Assembly: GCA_937931165.1 (NCBI GenBank)
Contig: CALHCI010000157.1
Span: 1 to 64,000 of the forward strand
Length of the DNA stretch: 64,000 bases
Direction: 5' to 3'
Source of the DNA: an uncultured Granulosicoccaceae bacterium
GTDB lineage: Bacteria; Pseudomonadota; Gammaproteobacteria; Granulosicoccales; Granulosicoccaceae
The notes beneath the pieces were generated by a model. That model made no database searches and was not told the DNA's origin. It saw only the letters and a program-made list of their open reading frames with translations. The position numbers and the translations under genes are program-made. Positions 18,622 to 27,056 of this stretch are shown one piece after another (the first letter of the stretch is position 1; every line of letters begins with the position of its first letter).

Positions 18622-19773
18622 CTGAGATTTATTCACACATCTGACTGGCACCTCGGTATGACGCGCCATTTTTTAAAGGGCGAGGCGCAGGCGCGGTTTA
18701 CGCAGGACCGCATCGATATTATTTCTTCACTGGCAGATATTACCCGGGATCAGCATGCCCGTTTTATGGTGGTGTGCGGTGATGTGTTTGATGCCAATGA
18801 AGTATCCCCGCAAACGGTACAAAGGGCTGCTGAAAAGCTGGCATCTTTCCCTGTGCCGGTGTTTATTTTGCCTGGCAATCACGATCCGCTAAATGCTGCC
18901 AGCGTCTATGACAGTGAAGTGTTTACCGCACTGCCTGACCACATCTGTGTGATACGAGACAAACGCATTCATGAGGTGCCTGGTGTACCGGGCATTGAAG
19001 TGGTTGCGGCGCCGTGGCATCGCAAGCAGGTGCTGTCTGATTTGTGCGCAGAGATGCTGATGCCGCTTGAGCCGGCAGAAAATGGCACTGTGCGGATAGC
19101 GCTGGCACACGGCCAGATCAGTTCACTGGCCACCGATCACCAGCATCCTTCAACCATTGATCAGGTGGTAGTCGCCGATGCATTGCGCAGCGGTAAAATT
19201 CATTACCTCGCGCTGGGAGACCGGCATTCAGTGACTGAGTGTGACGACACCGGGCGCATCTGGTACAGCGGCACACCGGTGGCCACAGACTTTACCGAAA
19301 ATAACCCTAATCAGGTGCTGCTGGTCGATGCCAGTGTTGGCATTGACCCGAGAGCTCAGGTGTCACCACTCACTACGGGGCAGTGGCAGTTTGAACAGAT
19401 TCATGCAGGCGTTGAGAATGCTGCAGATATTGAACGTCTGGAAAACAAGCTGGCGGCTTTTACTAACAAAGAACGTGTGATTATTCGCCTGGCATTAAAC
19501 GGTGCGTTAAAACTTGATGAAAGCGCTGCACTGAATGCCATGATCGACAATAAACGCGGCTTGTTTGCGAGCCTGCGGTTGCATGAAACGCTGACTGATC
19601 TCACGGTCATGCCGGATACGTTTGATATTGATGCGCTGTCTCTGAGCGGGTATGCAAAAGATACCTGGGACGAACTTGCACAAACCGCAAAAAGTGGCAG
19701 CGAGGTTTCACAAACCGCCACTGATGCGCTTGAGCTTTTTTATCGCATAGCGCACCGGGCCGGTAATACCTGA
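18622..19773 (+). CDS. Mre11/SbcD-like metallophosphoesterase, apparent CTG start
   Basis: 383 residues if read from CTG 18622. The first ATG is at 18658, but starting there would remove 'FIHTSDWHLG', which holds the Asp and His of the first metal site. No ATG, GTG or TTG lies between the in-frame stop at 18604 and this motif, while GGAG at 18611-18614 is 7 bases before the CTG. Later metal motifs are 'VCGDVFD', 'LPGNHD' and 'LAHG', followed by 'LALGDRHS', where the usual metal motif has GxxH. The protein is a Mn-dependent DNA exo/endonuclease by family. It pairs with the Rad50-like ATPase starting 2 bases after its stop, as in SbcCD and Bacillus YhaO/YhaN. Confidence 0.8.
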   Translation: MRFIHTSDWHLGMTRHFLKGEAQARFTQDRIDIISSLADITRDQHARFMVVCGDVFDANEVSPQTVQRAAEKLASFPVPVFILPGNHDPLNAASVYDSEVFTALPDHICVIRDKRIHEVPGVPGIEVVAAPWHRKQVLSDLCAEMLMPLEPAENGTVRIALAHGQISSLATDHQHPSTIDQVVVADALRSGKIHYLALGDRHSVTECDDTGRIWYSGTPVATDFTENNPNQVLLVDASVGIDPRAQVSPLTTGQWQFEQIHAGVENAADIERLENKLAAFTNKERVIIRLALNGALKLDESAALNAMIDNKRGLFASLRLHETLTDLTVMPDTFDIDALSLSGYAKDTWDELAQTAKSGSEVSQTATDALELFYRIAHRAGNT

Positions 19774-19775
19774 CT

Positions 19776-22403
19776 ATGCAGTTACTCAGAATTAAACTCG
19801 AAAACTGGCGCGCCGTACGATCACGTGAGCTGGTCCTTGGTGCCGGTGTGAATATTGTTGAAGGGGCTAACGAGGCAGGTAAATCTTCGTTTATAGAAGC
19901 GCTAAATATAATTTTTAAAGAGCGGGACTCAACCAAGAAGAAAGAAATAAAAAGTATTACGCCTAAAGGTAATGATGTCGGTAGTAGTGTTGAGGTTGAA
20001 CTGAAGACTGGCGATTATCATTTTGCCTACAGTAAAACATATAACCGTCGTGCCGCCACCAGTTTGTCGATATTCAAGCCGCAGCCGGTGCAATATACCG
20101 GCATGCAGGCGCACGATGAAGTGTTGCGTATGCTTGATGAAACGATCGATCTTGCGTTGTGGCAGGCAATTCAGCTTGAGCAGGGCAGTGAGTTCAGCGC
20201 TATTAATTTGCGTGACAGCACCGGTCTTGCGAAAGCGCTCGACAGCGCAGCAGGCGGCTCTGGAGTCGGGGAGGCTGACTCGGCCATTCTTGATCGCGCG
20301 CGTACTGAGTTTTTGCGTTATTACACTGAACGTGCAGGTCGGGAAACCGGTGAACTGACAGAAGTAAGGCAACGGCGTGATACGTTGTCAGAAAAAATTG
20401 CCTCTGCCAGTAGTGCCATGCAGAGTATGCAGGCACAGGTAGAGCGTAGTGCGGCGTTGGCTGAGTCCATTCAGGAGCAGGCCGCCGCATTGCCTGATTT
20501 GAAGTCTGCACTTTCGGTTTGGCAAAAGAAGCAGGTTGAGATCGATTCGCTGCACGAAAGGCACAGAACGATTACCGCAGAATTTGATGCACAGTCATTT
20601 CGCGTTGATGAACATCAGCGACAACTGTCTGAGCGCAGTGAGCAACAAGTACAGCTCACAGAACGGGATGCAGCCGTTAAGCGTTTAATTGAGCAGCGAC
20701 AAAAGCTTTCAGAAACTTCTGAATTGCTCGTTGAAAAAATAAAATCTGCACGGCAACAGCGGGAGAATAAAAAAGCCGAACGTAGTTCATTGCAAAAGTC
20801 TGTAAGTGAGCTTGAGGCAGCGATGAGATACAAGGCTGATGCACAGGAGTTATCAGTACTTGATAGTCGACTGGAGCAGTATGAACGTTTTCAACAACAG
20901 CTCGACGAGTGCCATGCCGAAATCAAAACCCATTCTGTTGATGATGCTGCACTGGAAGCGTTGCAGCAGTTGCAGAGAAAGCATCGCGAGATTGAAGTGC
21001 GACTCGACGCGCAGCAGCCTGACTTGCAGGTTACCGCGTTAAAAGCGGAGGCTTTTGATCATGAAACGGTAGCGCAAGGTACTGTGCGTAAGCTCGATAC
21101 CTCGGTTGAATTTGAATTTGAGATTGGTAGTAGCGCTCGTATTACTTTTAGACCGGCTGCTGATCTCAAGGAACTTAACGATGAGTTGACCGTAGTTGAC
21201 TTGCAGCTTAAACAGAAGTTAGGGCAATACGAGGTAGCCGATATCGCGGCAGCTGCGTCAAGCCACCGGAGTCGGTTAGCGTTACAACAAAAGATAAAAA
21301 ATCTACAGCACAGGGTTAATGACACGCATGATAGTGATGTTGCGGCTCTCAGGCAGAGAGCTGCGTTGCTTCGCGCTTCGATTGCACAGCAGCCACCGGC
21401 ATACGCAGCTGATGATCTGCAGCAACAGCTGGTTAACACACGTGAGTCGCTTGATGAGCTTGAAAGGGAGCAACAACAAGTCATCGCAGATTTAAGTTTG
21501 TTTGAAACTGAAAAAGCCGGTGTTGACGCGCATCTCGATATACTGCGACAACAAATAGACAGCGAACAGAGTGAGTTACGCTCAGGCAAAGAAGCATTTG
21601 AACGTCAGCAATCAGAAGTATCCGACCGTGATATTGCAGATCAACTGGCGCATGAGAAAACACAATTACAGACGTTGCAAAGCAGGCTTGCCGAGGCAGA
21701 TACTGCATTGTCGCAGTCAAGTCCTGAACAGATGGCAGCACAGGTCGGCAATGCGCGCCAGGCAGTTGATCGTGCCAGCCAGCAGTTTCATCAGGATGAA
21801 AAAGAACTGGCAGCGGTTTCTGCGCAGCTTGATCAGCTTCGCTCTGAAGGTTTGCATGAAAAGCTCGAACAACTGCACGCCGAATTTAATGATACTGAGG
21901 ACCGGCTTCGGCAGTTGTCCAGAGCCGCCAGCGCGGCGAAGTACTTGTGGGAGAGTCTGCTAAAACACCAGCGATCCACTCAGTTAAGCTACGTAAAGCC
22001 GTTGTCGGAACTGGTTTGTCGCATGGGGCGGATTGTTTTTGGTGAAGACTTTCAGGTGCATTTAAACGAGTCGCTTGCTATTGAGTCGCGAACCCTGAAC
22101 GGGCTGACAGTACCGTTTGACGATCTGAGCGGGGGTGCCCGCGAACAACTTGGCATTTTGTTACGGCTGGCGGCCACACAACTGGTTGCCGGTGTGCCGT
22201 TAATTCTGGATGACACCCTGGGCCATACCGATGCTACGCGGCTGCAGACCATCGGTGCGTTGCTTAGCACCGCTGGTCGCCAGTCGCAGATTGTTGTAAT
22301 GACCTGTTACCCGCAGCGCTATCGTTACGTGGGTGACGCGCAGCAGCACCGGCTGTTGGCAGATTCGCCGCTTGCTGCAGGGGTTGCGGCTTCGGAACAG
22401 TAA
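19776..22403 (+). CDS. Rad50/SbcC-like SMC-family ATPase, YhaN-type, no zinc hook seen
   Basis: 875 residues. Walker A GANEAGKS is at 30-37. A long Gln/Glu-rich coiled coil runs from about 190 to 730. A C-terminal ABC signature, DLSGGAREQL, begins at 783 and Walker B is 'LILDDTLGHTD'. A CxxC zinc hook, expected mid-coil in Rad50 and SbcC, is not present; the few Cys are isolated. The head resembles AAA_23/YhaN-type ATPases. It starts 2 bases after the metallophosphoesterase stop. The probable role is ATP-driven processing of DNA ends with the upstream nuclease. Confidence 0.8.
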   Translation: MQLLRIKLENWRAVRSRELVLGAGVNIVEGANEAGKSSFIEALNIIFKERDSTKKKEIKSITPKGNDVGSSVEVELKTGDYHFAYSKTYNRRAATSLSIFKPQPVQYTGMQAHDEVLRMLDETIDLALWQAIQLEQGSEFSAINLRDSTGLAKALDSAAGGSGVGEADSAILDRARTEFLRYYTERAGRETGELTEVRQRRDTLSEKIASASSAMQSMQAQVERSAALAESIQEQAAALPDLKSALSVWQKKQVEIDSLHERHRTITAEFDAQSFRVDEHQRQLSERSEQQVQLTERDAAVKRLIEQRQKLSETSELLVEKIKSARQQRENKKAERSSLQKSVSELEAAMRYKADAQELSVLDSRLEQYERFQQQLDECHAEIKTHSVDDAALEALQQLQRKHREIEVRLDAQQPDLQVTALKAEAFDHETVAQGTVRKLDTSVEFEFEIGSSARITFRPAADLKELNDELTVVDLQLKQKLGQYEVADIAAAASSHRSRLALQQKIKNLQHRVNDTHDSDVAALRQRAALLRASIAQQPPAYAADDLQQQLVNTRESLDELEREQQQVIADLSLFETEKAGVDAHLDILRQQIDSEQSELRSGKEAFERQQSEVSDRDIADQLAHEKTQLQTLQSRLAEADTALSQSSPEQMAAQVGNARQAVDRASQQFHQDEKELAAVSAQLDQLRSEGLHEKLEQLHAEFNDTEDRLRQLSRAASAAKYLWESLLKHQRSTQLSYVKPLSELVCRMGRIVFGEDFQVHLNESLAIESRTLNGLTVPFDDLSGGAREQLGILLRLAATQLVAGVPLILDDTLGHTDATRLQTIGALLSTAGRQSQIVVMTCYPQRYRYVGDAQQHRLLADSPLAAGVAASEQ

Positions 22404-22518
22404 CCGGTAGTTGGCAATATGGCCGGCAAGTTTGAATTTTTCCCAGACTGTCGAAATAAGCAGTACACTCTCTATACCGACCACTGAAATTAACTAATTG
22501 TCAGTTAAACGTCTGAAC

Positions 22519-23373
22519 ATGACCGACTATAAAAATATAATTGCCTATCAGGGTGAGCCCGGTGCTTACTCGCATCTTTCCTGTAAGACGGTGTACCCGG
22601 AGCTTGAGCCACTGGCGTGTGAGTCTTTTGCGGCTGCATTTGCGGCAGTAGAAAAGCGCCAGGCAGGGCTTGCCATCATTCCAATCGAAAATTCACTGGG
22701 TGGCCGGGTGGCAGACATGCATCATCTGCTGCCTGAGTCGACACTGTTTATTATTGGTGAGCACTATCAGCCGGTAAAACACTGTCTGCTTGGGTTACCC
22801 GGGGCAAAGCTCGATGAGCTGACGCATATTCGCTCTCACCCGCAGGCACTGGCACAGTGCCGCTCGTTAATAGAAGAGCTTAATGTGAAGCCGCTGCCGG
22901 TGGCTGATACGGCAGGGTCTGCCAAAGAAATCAAAGAACTCGGTGACCCGTGCCACGCGTCTATTGCCTCTGCGCTGGCTGGTGAAATTTACGGGTTGGA
23001 TGTATTGCGTGAGCGCATTGAAGATCGCCTGGGTAACACGACCCGTTTTGTTGTGTTATCCAGCACCCGGCAAGACCCGGACCCACAGGACGGTCCGTGT
23101 ATGACAAGCTTTGTGTTTCATGTACGCAGTGTGCCGGCCGCACTGTATAAAGCGCTGGGTGGCTTTGCCACCAGTGGAGTAAATATCACCAAGCTCGAAA
23201 GCTATATTGTCGACGACCGCTTTCAGAGTGCGCAGTTTTACGCCGAAATTGAAGGGCACCCGTCAGACAAACTGGTCGATTATGCCTTTCAGGAATTGCA
23301 GTATTTTTGTACCAAGCTGAAGGTGCTGGGGACGTATCCGGCGCATGCTTATCGGCGGCGAATGGCGGGGTAG
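22519..23373 (+). CDS. pheA: Prephenate dehydratase with ACT domain
   Basis: 284 residues from ATG 22519 (a TTG at 22498 is possible). The dehydratase domain begins 'IAYQGEPGAYSH' and contains 'IPIENSLGG' and the catalytic 'NTTRF' block. A C-terminal ACT domain with 'GVNITKLESY' and 'QFYAEIEGHP' is the phenylalanine-sensing part. It converts prephenate to phenylpyruvate for phenylalanine synthesis. The chorismate mutase domain present in the enterobacterial PheA fusion is absent, so this is a monofunctional enzyme. The LESY variant in place of ESRP is common in alphaproteobacterial-type enzymes. It is transcribed alone, 115 bases after the ATPase gene. Confidence 0.9.
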   Translation: MTDYKNIIAYQGEPGAYSHLSCKTVYPELEPLACESFAAAFAAVEKRQAGLAIIPIENSLGGRVADMHHLLPESTLFIIGEHYQPVKHCLLGLPGAKLDELTHIRSHPQALAQCRSLIEELNVKPLPVADTAGSAKEIKELGDPCHASIASALAGEIYGLDVLRERIEDRLGNTTRFVVLSSTRQDPDPQDGPCMTSFVFHVRSVPAALYKALGGFATSGVNITKLESYIVDDRFQSAQFYAEIEGHPSDKLVDYAFQELQYFCTKLKVLGTYPAHAYRRRMAG

Positions 23374-23409
23374 GTTTGGGTGGGAGGGGCATTTGATGGT
23401 TGCACTACA

Positions 23410-23652
23410 CTAGACTTCTGGCGTGTTGCGGCGGGACCGCAGTGATTGCACGATATCCCATCGCTGCTGGTTTGACAGCCTTGACCACGTGGCAATTTCT
23501 TCCAGTGTCCGCAGGCAGCCTTTGCATACGCCGTTTTCCTGATCCATTTCACAGACACTGACACATGGTGAGACGACTTCCGGCGCGTCATCGGGCAGTG
23601 TGGTGCGGGGGCGGCGTGAACGCCGTCTGGATGGTTGCTGGTCAGACATCAT
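23410..23652 (-). CDS. DUF1289 family small Cys-rich protein
   Basis: 80 residues (or 79 from the second ATG). An Arg-rich N-terminus precedes 'SPCVSVCEMD..NGVCKGCLRTLEEIATWS', the four-Cys pattern of DUF1289, where a CxxxC and a CxxC probably bind metal. Function is not established for the family. The start region is divergent from the D-amino acid transaminase gene, whose long open frame overlaps this gene; the real transaminase start is further in. Confidence 0.8.
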   Translation of the reverse strand: MMSDQQPSRRRSRRPRTTLPDDAPEVVSPCVSVCEMDQENGVCKGCLRTLEEIATWSRLSNQQRWDIVQSLRSRRNTPEV

Positions 23653-23765
23653 TAACTCGCATAAGTGCTGTTGCGATACTATGGGCTTTTTATGCCAATA
23701 CTATGGGGCGTGAGGCGTCGTGGATGTTTCGCGTTGTGCCGGTCTTGTTTCAACAGGTGAATAAC

Positions 23766-24617
23766 GTGTCGAGAACAGTGTATGTCAACGGAAACTTTGT
23801 CGCCGAAAAGGACGCGAGCATATCAATTTTTGATCGCGGTTTCCTGTTTGCTGACGGAGTTTATGAGGTTACTTCCGTTGTCGATGGCAAATTACTGGAC
23901 AACGTCGGACATCTGGCCAGGCTGCGGCGCTCGCTGGCCGAGCTGAATATTAATTCGCCGGGCACGGATGAAGAAATAACCGCTATTCAGCAACAGTTGA
24001 TCGAACACAACTCACTTGAGGAAGGATGCATTTATCTGCAGGTCACGCGCGGTGCTGCCGACCGTGATTTTGCATTTGCATCTGATCTGCTGCCAAGTCT
24101 GGTGTTGTTTACGCAGAAAAAAACGCTGCGCAATCCGCCGCAGGCAACGACGGGAATATCGGTGGTCTCTTTGCCTGATATCCGCTGGCGCCGGCGCGAT
24201 ATTAAAACAGTCGGGTTACTGGCGCAGAGTCTCGCCAAGCAGCAGGCGCTGGATGCCGGCGCTGACGATGCTTGGATGGTCGAGGATGGTTATGTGACCG
24301 AAGGCAGTTCGAATAATGCGTTTATCGTCGATGCCGGTGGCACAATAATCACCCGGCAATTAGGCAATGAAATCCTGCACGGTATCACTCGCGCCTCCGT
24401 TTTGGCGCTGGTGGAATCTGAAAGTATAAAACTTGAAGAACGTCCGTTTACTATTGACGAAGCCTGCGATGCTCGTGAGGCGTTTGCAACAAGTGCCTCT
24501 ACTTTTGTGTGGCCGGTGGTAAAGATTGACGGCCACACTATTGGAGATGGCAGGCCCGGGCCGATTGCAACAAAACTGAGAGAAGTTTATCTGCAGACGG
24601 CACTTGCCCGGGCCTGA
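23766..24617 (+). CDS. dat: D-amino acid aminotransferase (class IV PLP enzyme)
   Basis: 283 residues from GTG 23766, preceded by AGGTGA with about 5 bases of spacing. The open frame extends back to 23565 but would overlap the DUF1289 gene and add nonfamily sequence. Motifs are 'SIFDRGFLFADGVYEV', 'RGAADRDF', PLP-binding Lys147 in 'WRRRDIKTV' and 'EGSSNNAF'. The enzyme interconverts D-amino acids and 2-oxo acids and can provide D-Glu or D-Ala for peptidoglycan. A branched-chain or aminodeoxychorismate lyase activity is less likely given the RRDIK block. The gene ends 27 bases from a convergent GNAT gene. Confidence 0.85.
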   Translation: MSRTVYVNGNFVAEKDASISIFDRGFLFADGVYEVTSVVDGKLLDNVGHLARLRRSLAELNINSPGTDEEITAIQQQLIEHNSLEEGCIYLQVTRGAADRDFAFASDLLPSLVLFTQKKTLRNPPQATTGISVVSLPDIRWRRRDIKTVGLLAQSLAKQQALDAGADDAWMVEDGYVTEGSSNNAFIVDAGGTIITRQLGNEILHGITRASVLALVESESIKLEERPFTIDEACDAREAFATSASTFVWPVVKIDGHTIGDGRPGPIATKLREVYLQTALARA

Positions 24618-24644
24618 GTAGTGCGAAACAAGTGTTTTGTTTAA

Positions 24645-25160
24645 CTAGCGCATTGCTTCAAACAGAAAGTAGTCTGTTTCGTGCATGCCAAGCTGCTTGT
24701 AGGTAGATTGCGCGATGACATTGTCTCTTTCTACATAGAGCCGATAACCACAGACATCCGGTTGTTCAGCAGCCAGTTCTTTTACTTTGCTGTACATCGA
24801 TCGGTAAACCCCCATGCGTCTGAACTGTGGTGCAACGTAAACGCTTTGAATCCACCAGAACAATCCGTCACGCCAGTCGCTCCACTCGGTGGTAACCATT
24901 AGCGTGCCGGCGACTTCGCCTTCAATTTCTGCCAGTAAATAGAAACCGTATTCCGGCTTATCGATCAGCCTTGCAACGCCGCGAGAAATGACTTCAGGCG
25001 CAAGTGCTTTCTTTTCGGTTTCCCATGCCATGGCGCGATTCCAGTCACTGATGATGGTGGCGTCTGCGGGTGTTGCCTGTCGGATATTGATTTGGGTCAC
25101 GGGGCTGTGCCTGGGAGTTCTATTGTAATGGGGGCGAAGTGCTGATTTAATCGCACTCAT
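24645..25160 (-). CDS. GNAT family N-acetyltransferase
   Basis: 171 residues from ATG 25160; GTG 25178 and GTG 25100 are alternatives, and the GNAT domain itself only begins near 'INIRQATPADA'. Acetyl-CoA binding is shown by 'VYVAPQFRRMGVYRSMY' (the Q/RxxGxG/A-type loop) and the C-terminal 'YRLYVERDNVIAQSTYKQLGM'. The substrate is unknown. It diverges from acuI with a gap of 32 bases, so the two may share a regulatory region. Confidence 0.8.
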   Translation of the reverse strand: MSAIKSALRPHYNRTPRHSPVTQINIRQATPADATIISDWNRAMAWETEKKALAPEVISRGVARLIDKPEYGFYLLAEIEGEVAGTLMVTTEWSDWRDGLFWWIQSVYVAPQFRRMGVYRSMYSKVKELAAEQPDVCGYRLYVERDNVIAQSTYKQLGMHETDYFLFEAMR

Positions 25161-25192
25161 TCTACGTTCAAAACACACTCACCGGAAAGCAT

Positions 25193-26182
25193 ATGTTTAA
25201 TGCGTTAGTGGTAAATAAAGACGAAGACGGCAAAACCGCAGCAGCGGTGCAGTCAGTCACACTGGATGATCTGCCGGAGGGTAACGTTACTGTTGCTGTT
25301 GAATACTCCACGCTTAATTACAAAGACGGTCTGTGCATCGGGCCGGGTGGCGGGCTGGTGCGCAACTACCCGCATGTCCCCGGCATTGACCTGGCTGGTA
25401 CCGTTGAGGCCTCCAGCGACGATCGCTACAAAGAAGGCGATAAAGTAGTGCTTACCGGCTGGCGTGTCGGTGAGATGCAATGGGGTGGTTATTCCCAGAA
25501 AGCCCGTGTTAACGCCGATTGGCTGGTGCCACTACCCGATGGTCTGACGACAAAGCAGGCGATGGCAGTGGGCACCGCAGGGTTTACCGCAGCGCTTGCC
25601 GTAATGGCATTAGAAGACCACGGGCTTGCGCCGTCGCAGGGACCTGTACTGGTTACCGGCGCGGCTGGCGGTGTGGGGTCGGTGGCAACCGCGTTGCTGG
25701 GTAATCTGGGCTATGAGGTGGCGGCAGTGACCGGTCGGCCGGAAACTGCAGACTATCTGAAGTCTCTGGGTGCCACACAGATTGTTGCCCGTGAAGAAAT
25801 CAATGAAACCGTTAAGCGACCCCTGGAAAAAGAAGCCTGGGCTGGTTGTGTTGATGCGGTAGGCAGCGCCATGCTGGCACGTGTACTCGGGCAGATAAAG
25901 TACGGGGGGTCGGTTGCGGCGGTCGGGCTTGCCGGTGGTGCAGATTTGCCGGCAACGGTTATTCCGTTTTTACTGCGTGGTGTCAATCTGCTCGGGATCG
26001 ATTCAGTCATGCAGCCTTACGAGCCCAGAGTACGTGCATGGAGCAGAGTGGTAAAAGATCTGCCGATGGACAAGATTGATCAAATGGTCCAGATGGCAAC
26101 ACTTTCCGAGCTGCCTGACCTTGGTAAAGGTATTCTGAAAGGGCAGGTGCGTGGTCGTGTTGTGGTAGACGTTAACGCTTAA
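25193..26182 (+). CDS. acuI: Acrylyl-CoA reductase (AcuI/YhdH family, NADPH-dependent)
   Basis: 329 residues, a zinc-free medium-chain dehydrogenase/reductase. Family blocks are 'YSTLNYKDGLCI', 'PHVPGIDLAGTVE', the nucleotide-binding 'VTGAAGGVGSVA' and 'LLRGVNLLGIDSV', as in AcuI and YhdH. The enzyme reduces acryloyl-CoA to propionyl-CoA and protects against acrylate, a product of DMSP cleavage in marine bacteria. No DMSP lyase is seen nearby, so a general detoxification role is equally possible. It converges on the SGNH gene. Confidence 0.88.
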   Translation: MFNALVVNKDEDGKTAAAVQSVTLDDLPEGNVTVAVEYSTLNYKDGLCIGPGGGLVRNYPHVPGIDLAGTVEASSDDRYKEGDKVVLTGWRVGEMQWGGYSQKARVNADWLVPLPDGLTTKQAMAVGTAGFTAALAVMALEDHGLAPSQGPVLVTGAAGGVGSVATALLGNLGYEVAAVTGRPETADYLKSLGATQIVAREEINETVKRPLEKEAWAGCVDAVGSAMLARVLGQIKYGGSVAAVGLAGGADLPATVIPFLLRGVNLLGIDSVMQPYEPRVRAWSRVVKDLPMDKIDQMVQMATLSELPDLGKGILKGQVRGRVVVDVNA

Positions 26183-26218
26183 AGCTTGGCGTCACTGTTT
26201 GTTTACGGGTGCGACGTA

Positions 26219-26980
26219 TTAAGGATTCGTTGAAAGGTGTTTCTCAACGAGCGCATTGAGTGCTTCATAGGCCGGCTTTTGTACGTGCAGCGCATCGATA
26301 TACCAGTCGATGCGCAGCGCATTGTCGCTGTTGTAAAGTGCCGGTGTCAGGTCCAGCCACTCAACACCCTGTTGGGCTGCAAGTTGTTGCAGAAACGCAT
26401 TGGTGTCATTGACTCTGTTGTCGAGCTCATCGTGCCAGAACATTTTTCGTTGCAGATTGAGCGGTTTGCCGGGCAACACTGGTGTCAGGATGACTCTGGC
26501 GCCGCTTTCCTTAAATACTTCAGTAAAATAGGTCAGGTTTGTCTGCATTTCTGCAAGCATTGCCTGTGTGTTGGGAATGCCTTTGGTAATCGATGCAGTC
26601 AGATCATTCATCCCTGACTGAACCATGATGATATCCGGCTTGTGCCTCAGTACATCATGATCTATCCGGCGGCGCATTTCGGTGGTGGTTTCCCCGGCAA
26701 TACCCGCGTCGATAAAAATGGTGTTGGCCAGTACCGGTAGCGGATCCCATTGGGATATTCGGGAGTCACCATAGAGCACCACCACGGTTGAGTCGGTGTT
26801 GTCTGCGAGGGTGATATCAGTTGATTCGCTGATGCCGTGCGCCTGCGGCCTGAACACGCGGTACTCTGCGTAGTATTTTTGCGCAGTTTTCAGAATGCTT
26901 AAACAGACCAGAACCAGTACGACGTTGAGTGCGACAGAAAGCAATAACAACCAGTACTTTTTGAATAACTGAACGATCAT
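26219..26980 (-). CDS. Membrane-anchored SGNH/GDSL hydrolase
   Basis: 253 residues. Residues about 9-30 form one hydrophobic anchor, so the catalytic domain is probably periplasmic. SGNH blocks are 'GDSRIS' with Ser73, Gly in 'GIAGETTTEM', Asn in 'SGMNDL' and a C-terminal 'DALHV' (D-x-x-H). The family includes esterases, lipases and acetyl-transfer or deacetylation enzymes for glycans. It is similar in type to lysophospholipase L1-like proteins. It lies just downstream of the GGDEF/EAL gene in the same direction, with 76 bases between. Confidence 0.75.
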   Translation of the reverse strand: MIVQLFKKYWLLLLSVALNVVLVLVCLSILKTAQKYYAEYRVFRPQAHGISESTDITLADNTDSTVVVLYGDSRISQWDPLPVLANTIFIDAGIAGETTTEMRRRIDHDVLRHKPDIIMVQSGMNDLTASITKGIPNTQAMLAEMQTNLTYFTEVFKESGARVILTPVLPGKPLNLQRKMFWHDELDNRVNDTNAFLQQLAAQQGVEWLDLTPALYNSDNALRIDWYIDALHVQKPAYEALNALVEKHLSTNP

Positions 26981-27056
26981 ATTCCGGAGTGATTTTTTAT
27001 CTGCAGTGCCGAGTTAAACACCAGTTGACTGATGTTTCCGTGAAGCGAACACGGGA

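Noticed and set aside
21059-21589. Minus-strand open frame of 176 residues inside the Rad50-like gene
   Set aside because: Ser/Cys/Leu-rich sequence opposite a Gln/Glu-rich coiled coil is a codon-mirror artefact; no domain is present.
24626-24642. AAACAA/TTGTTT inverted repeat between dat and the GNAT gene
   Set aside because: Only six A/T-rich base pairs; too weak to call a terminator.
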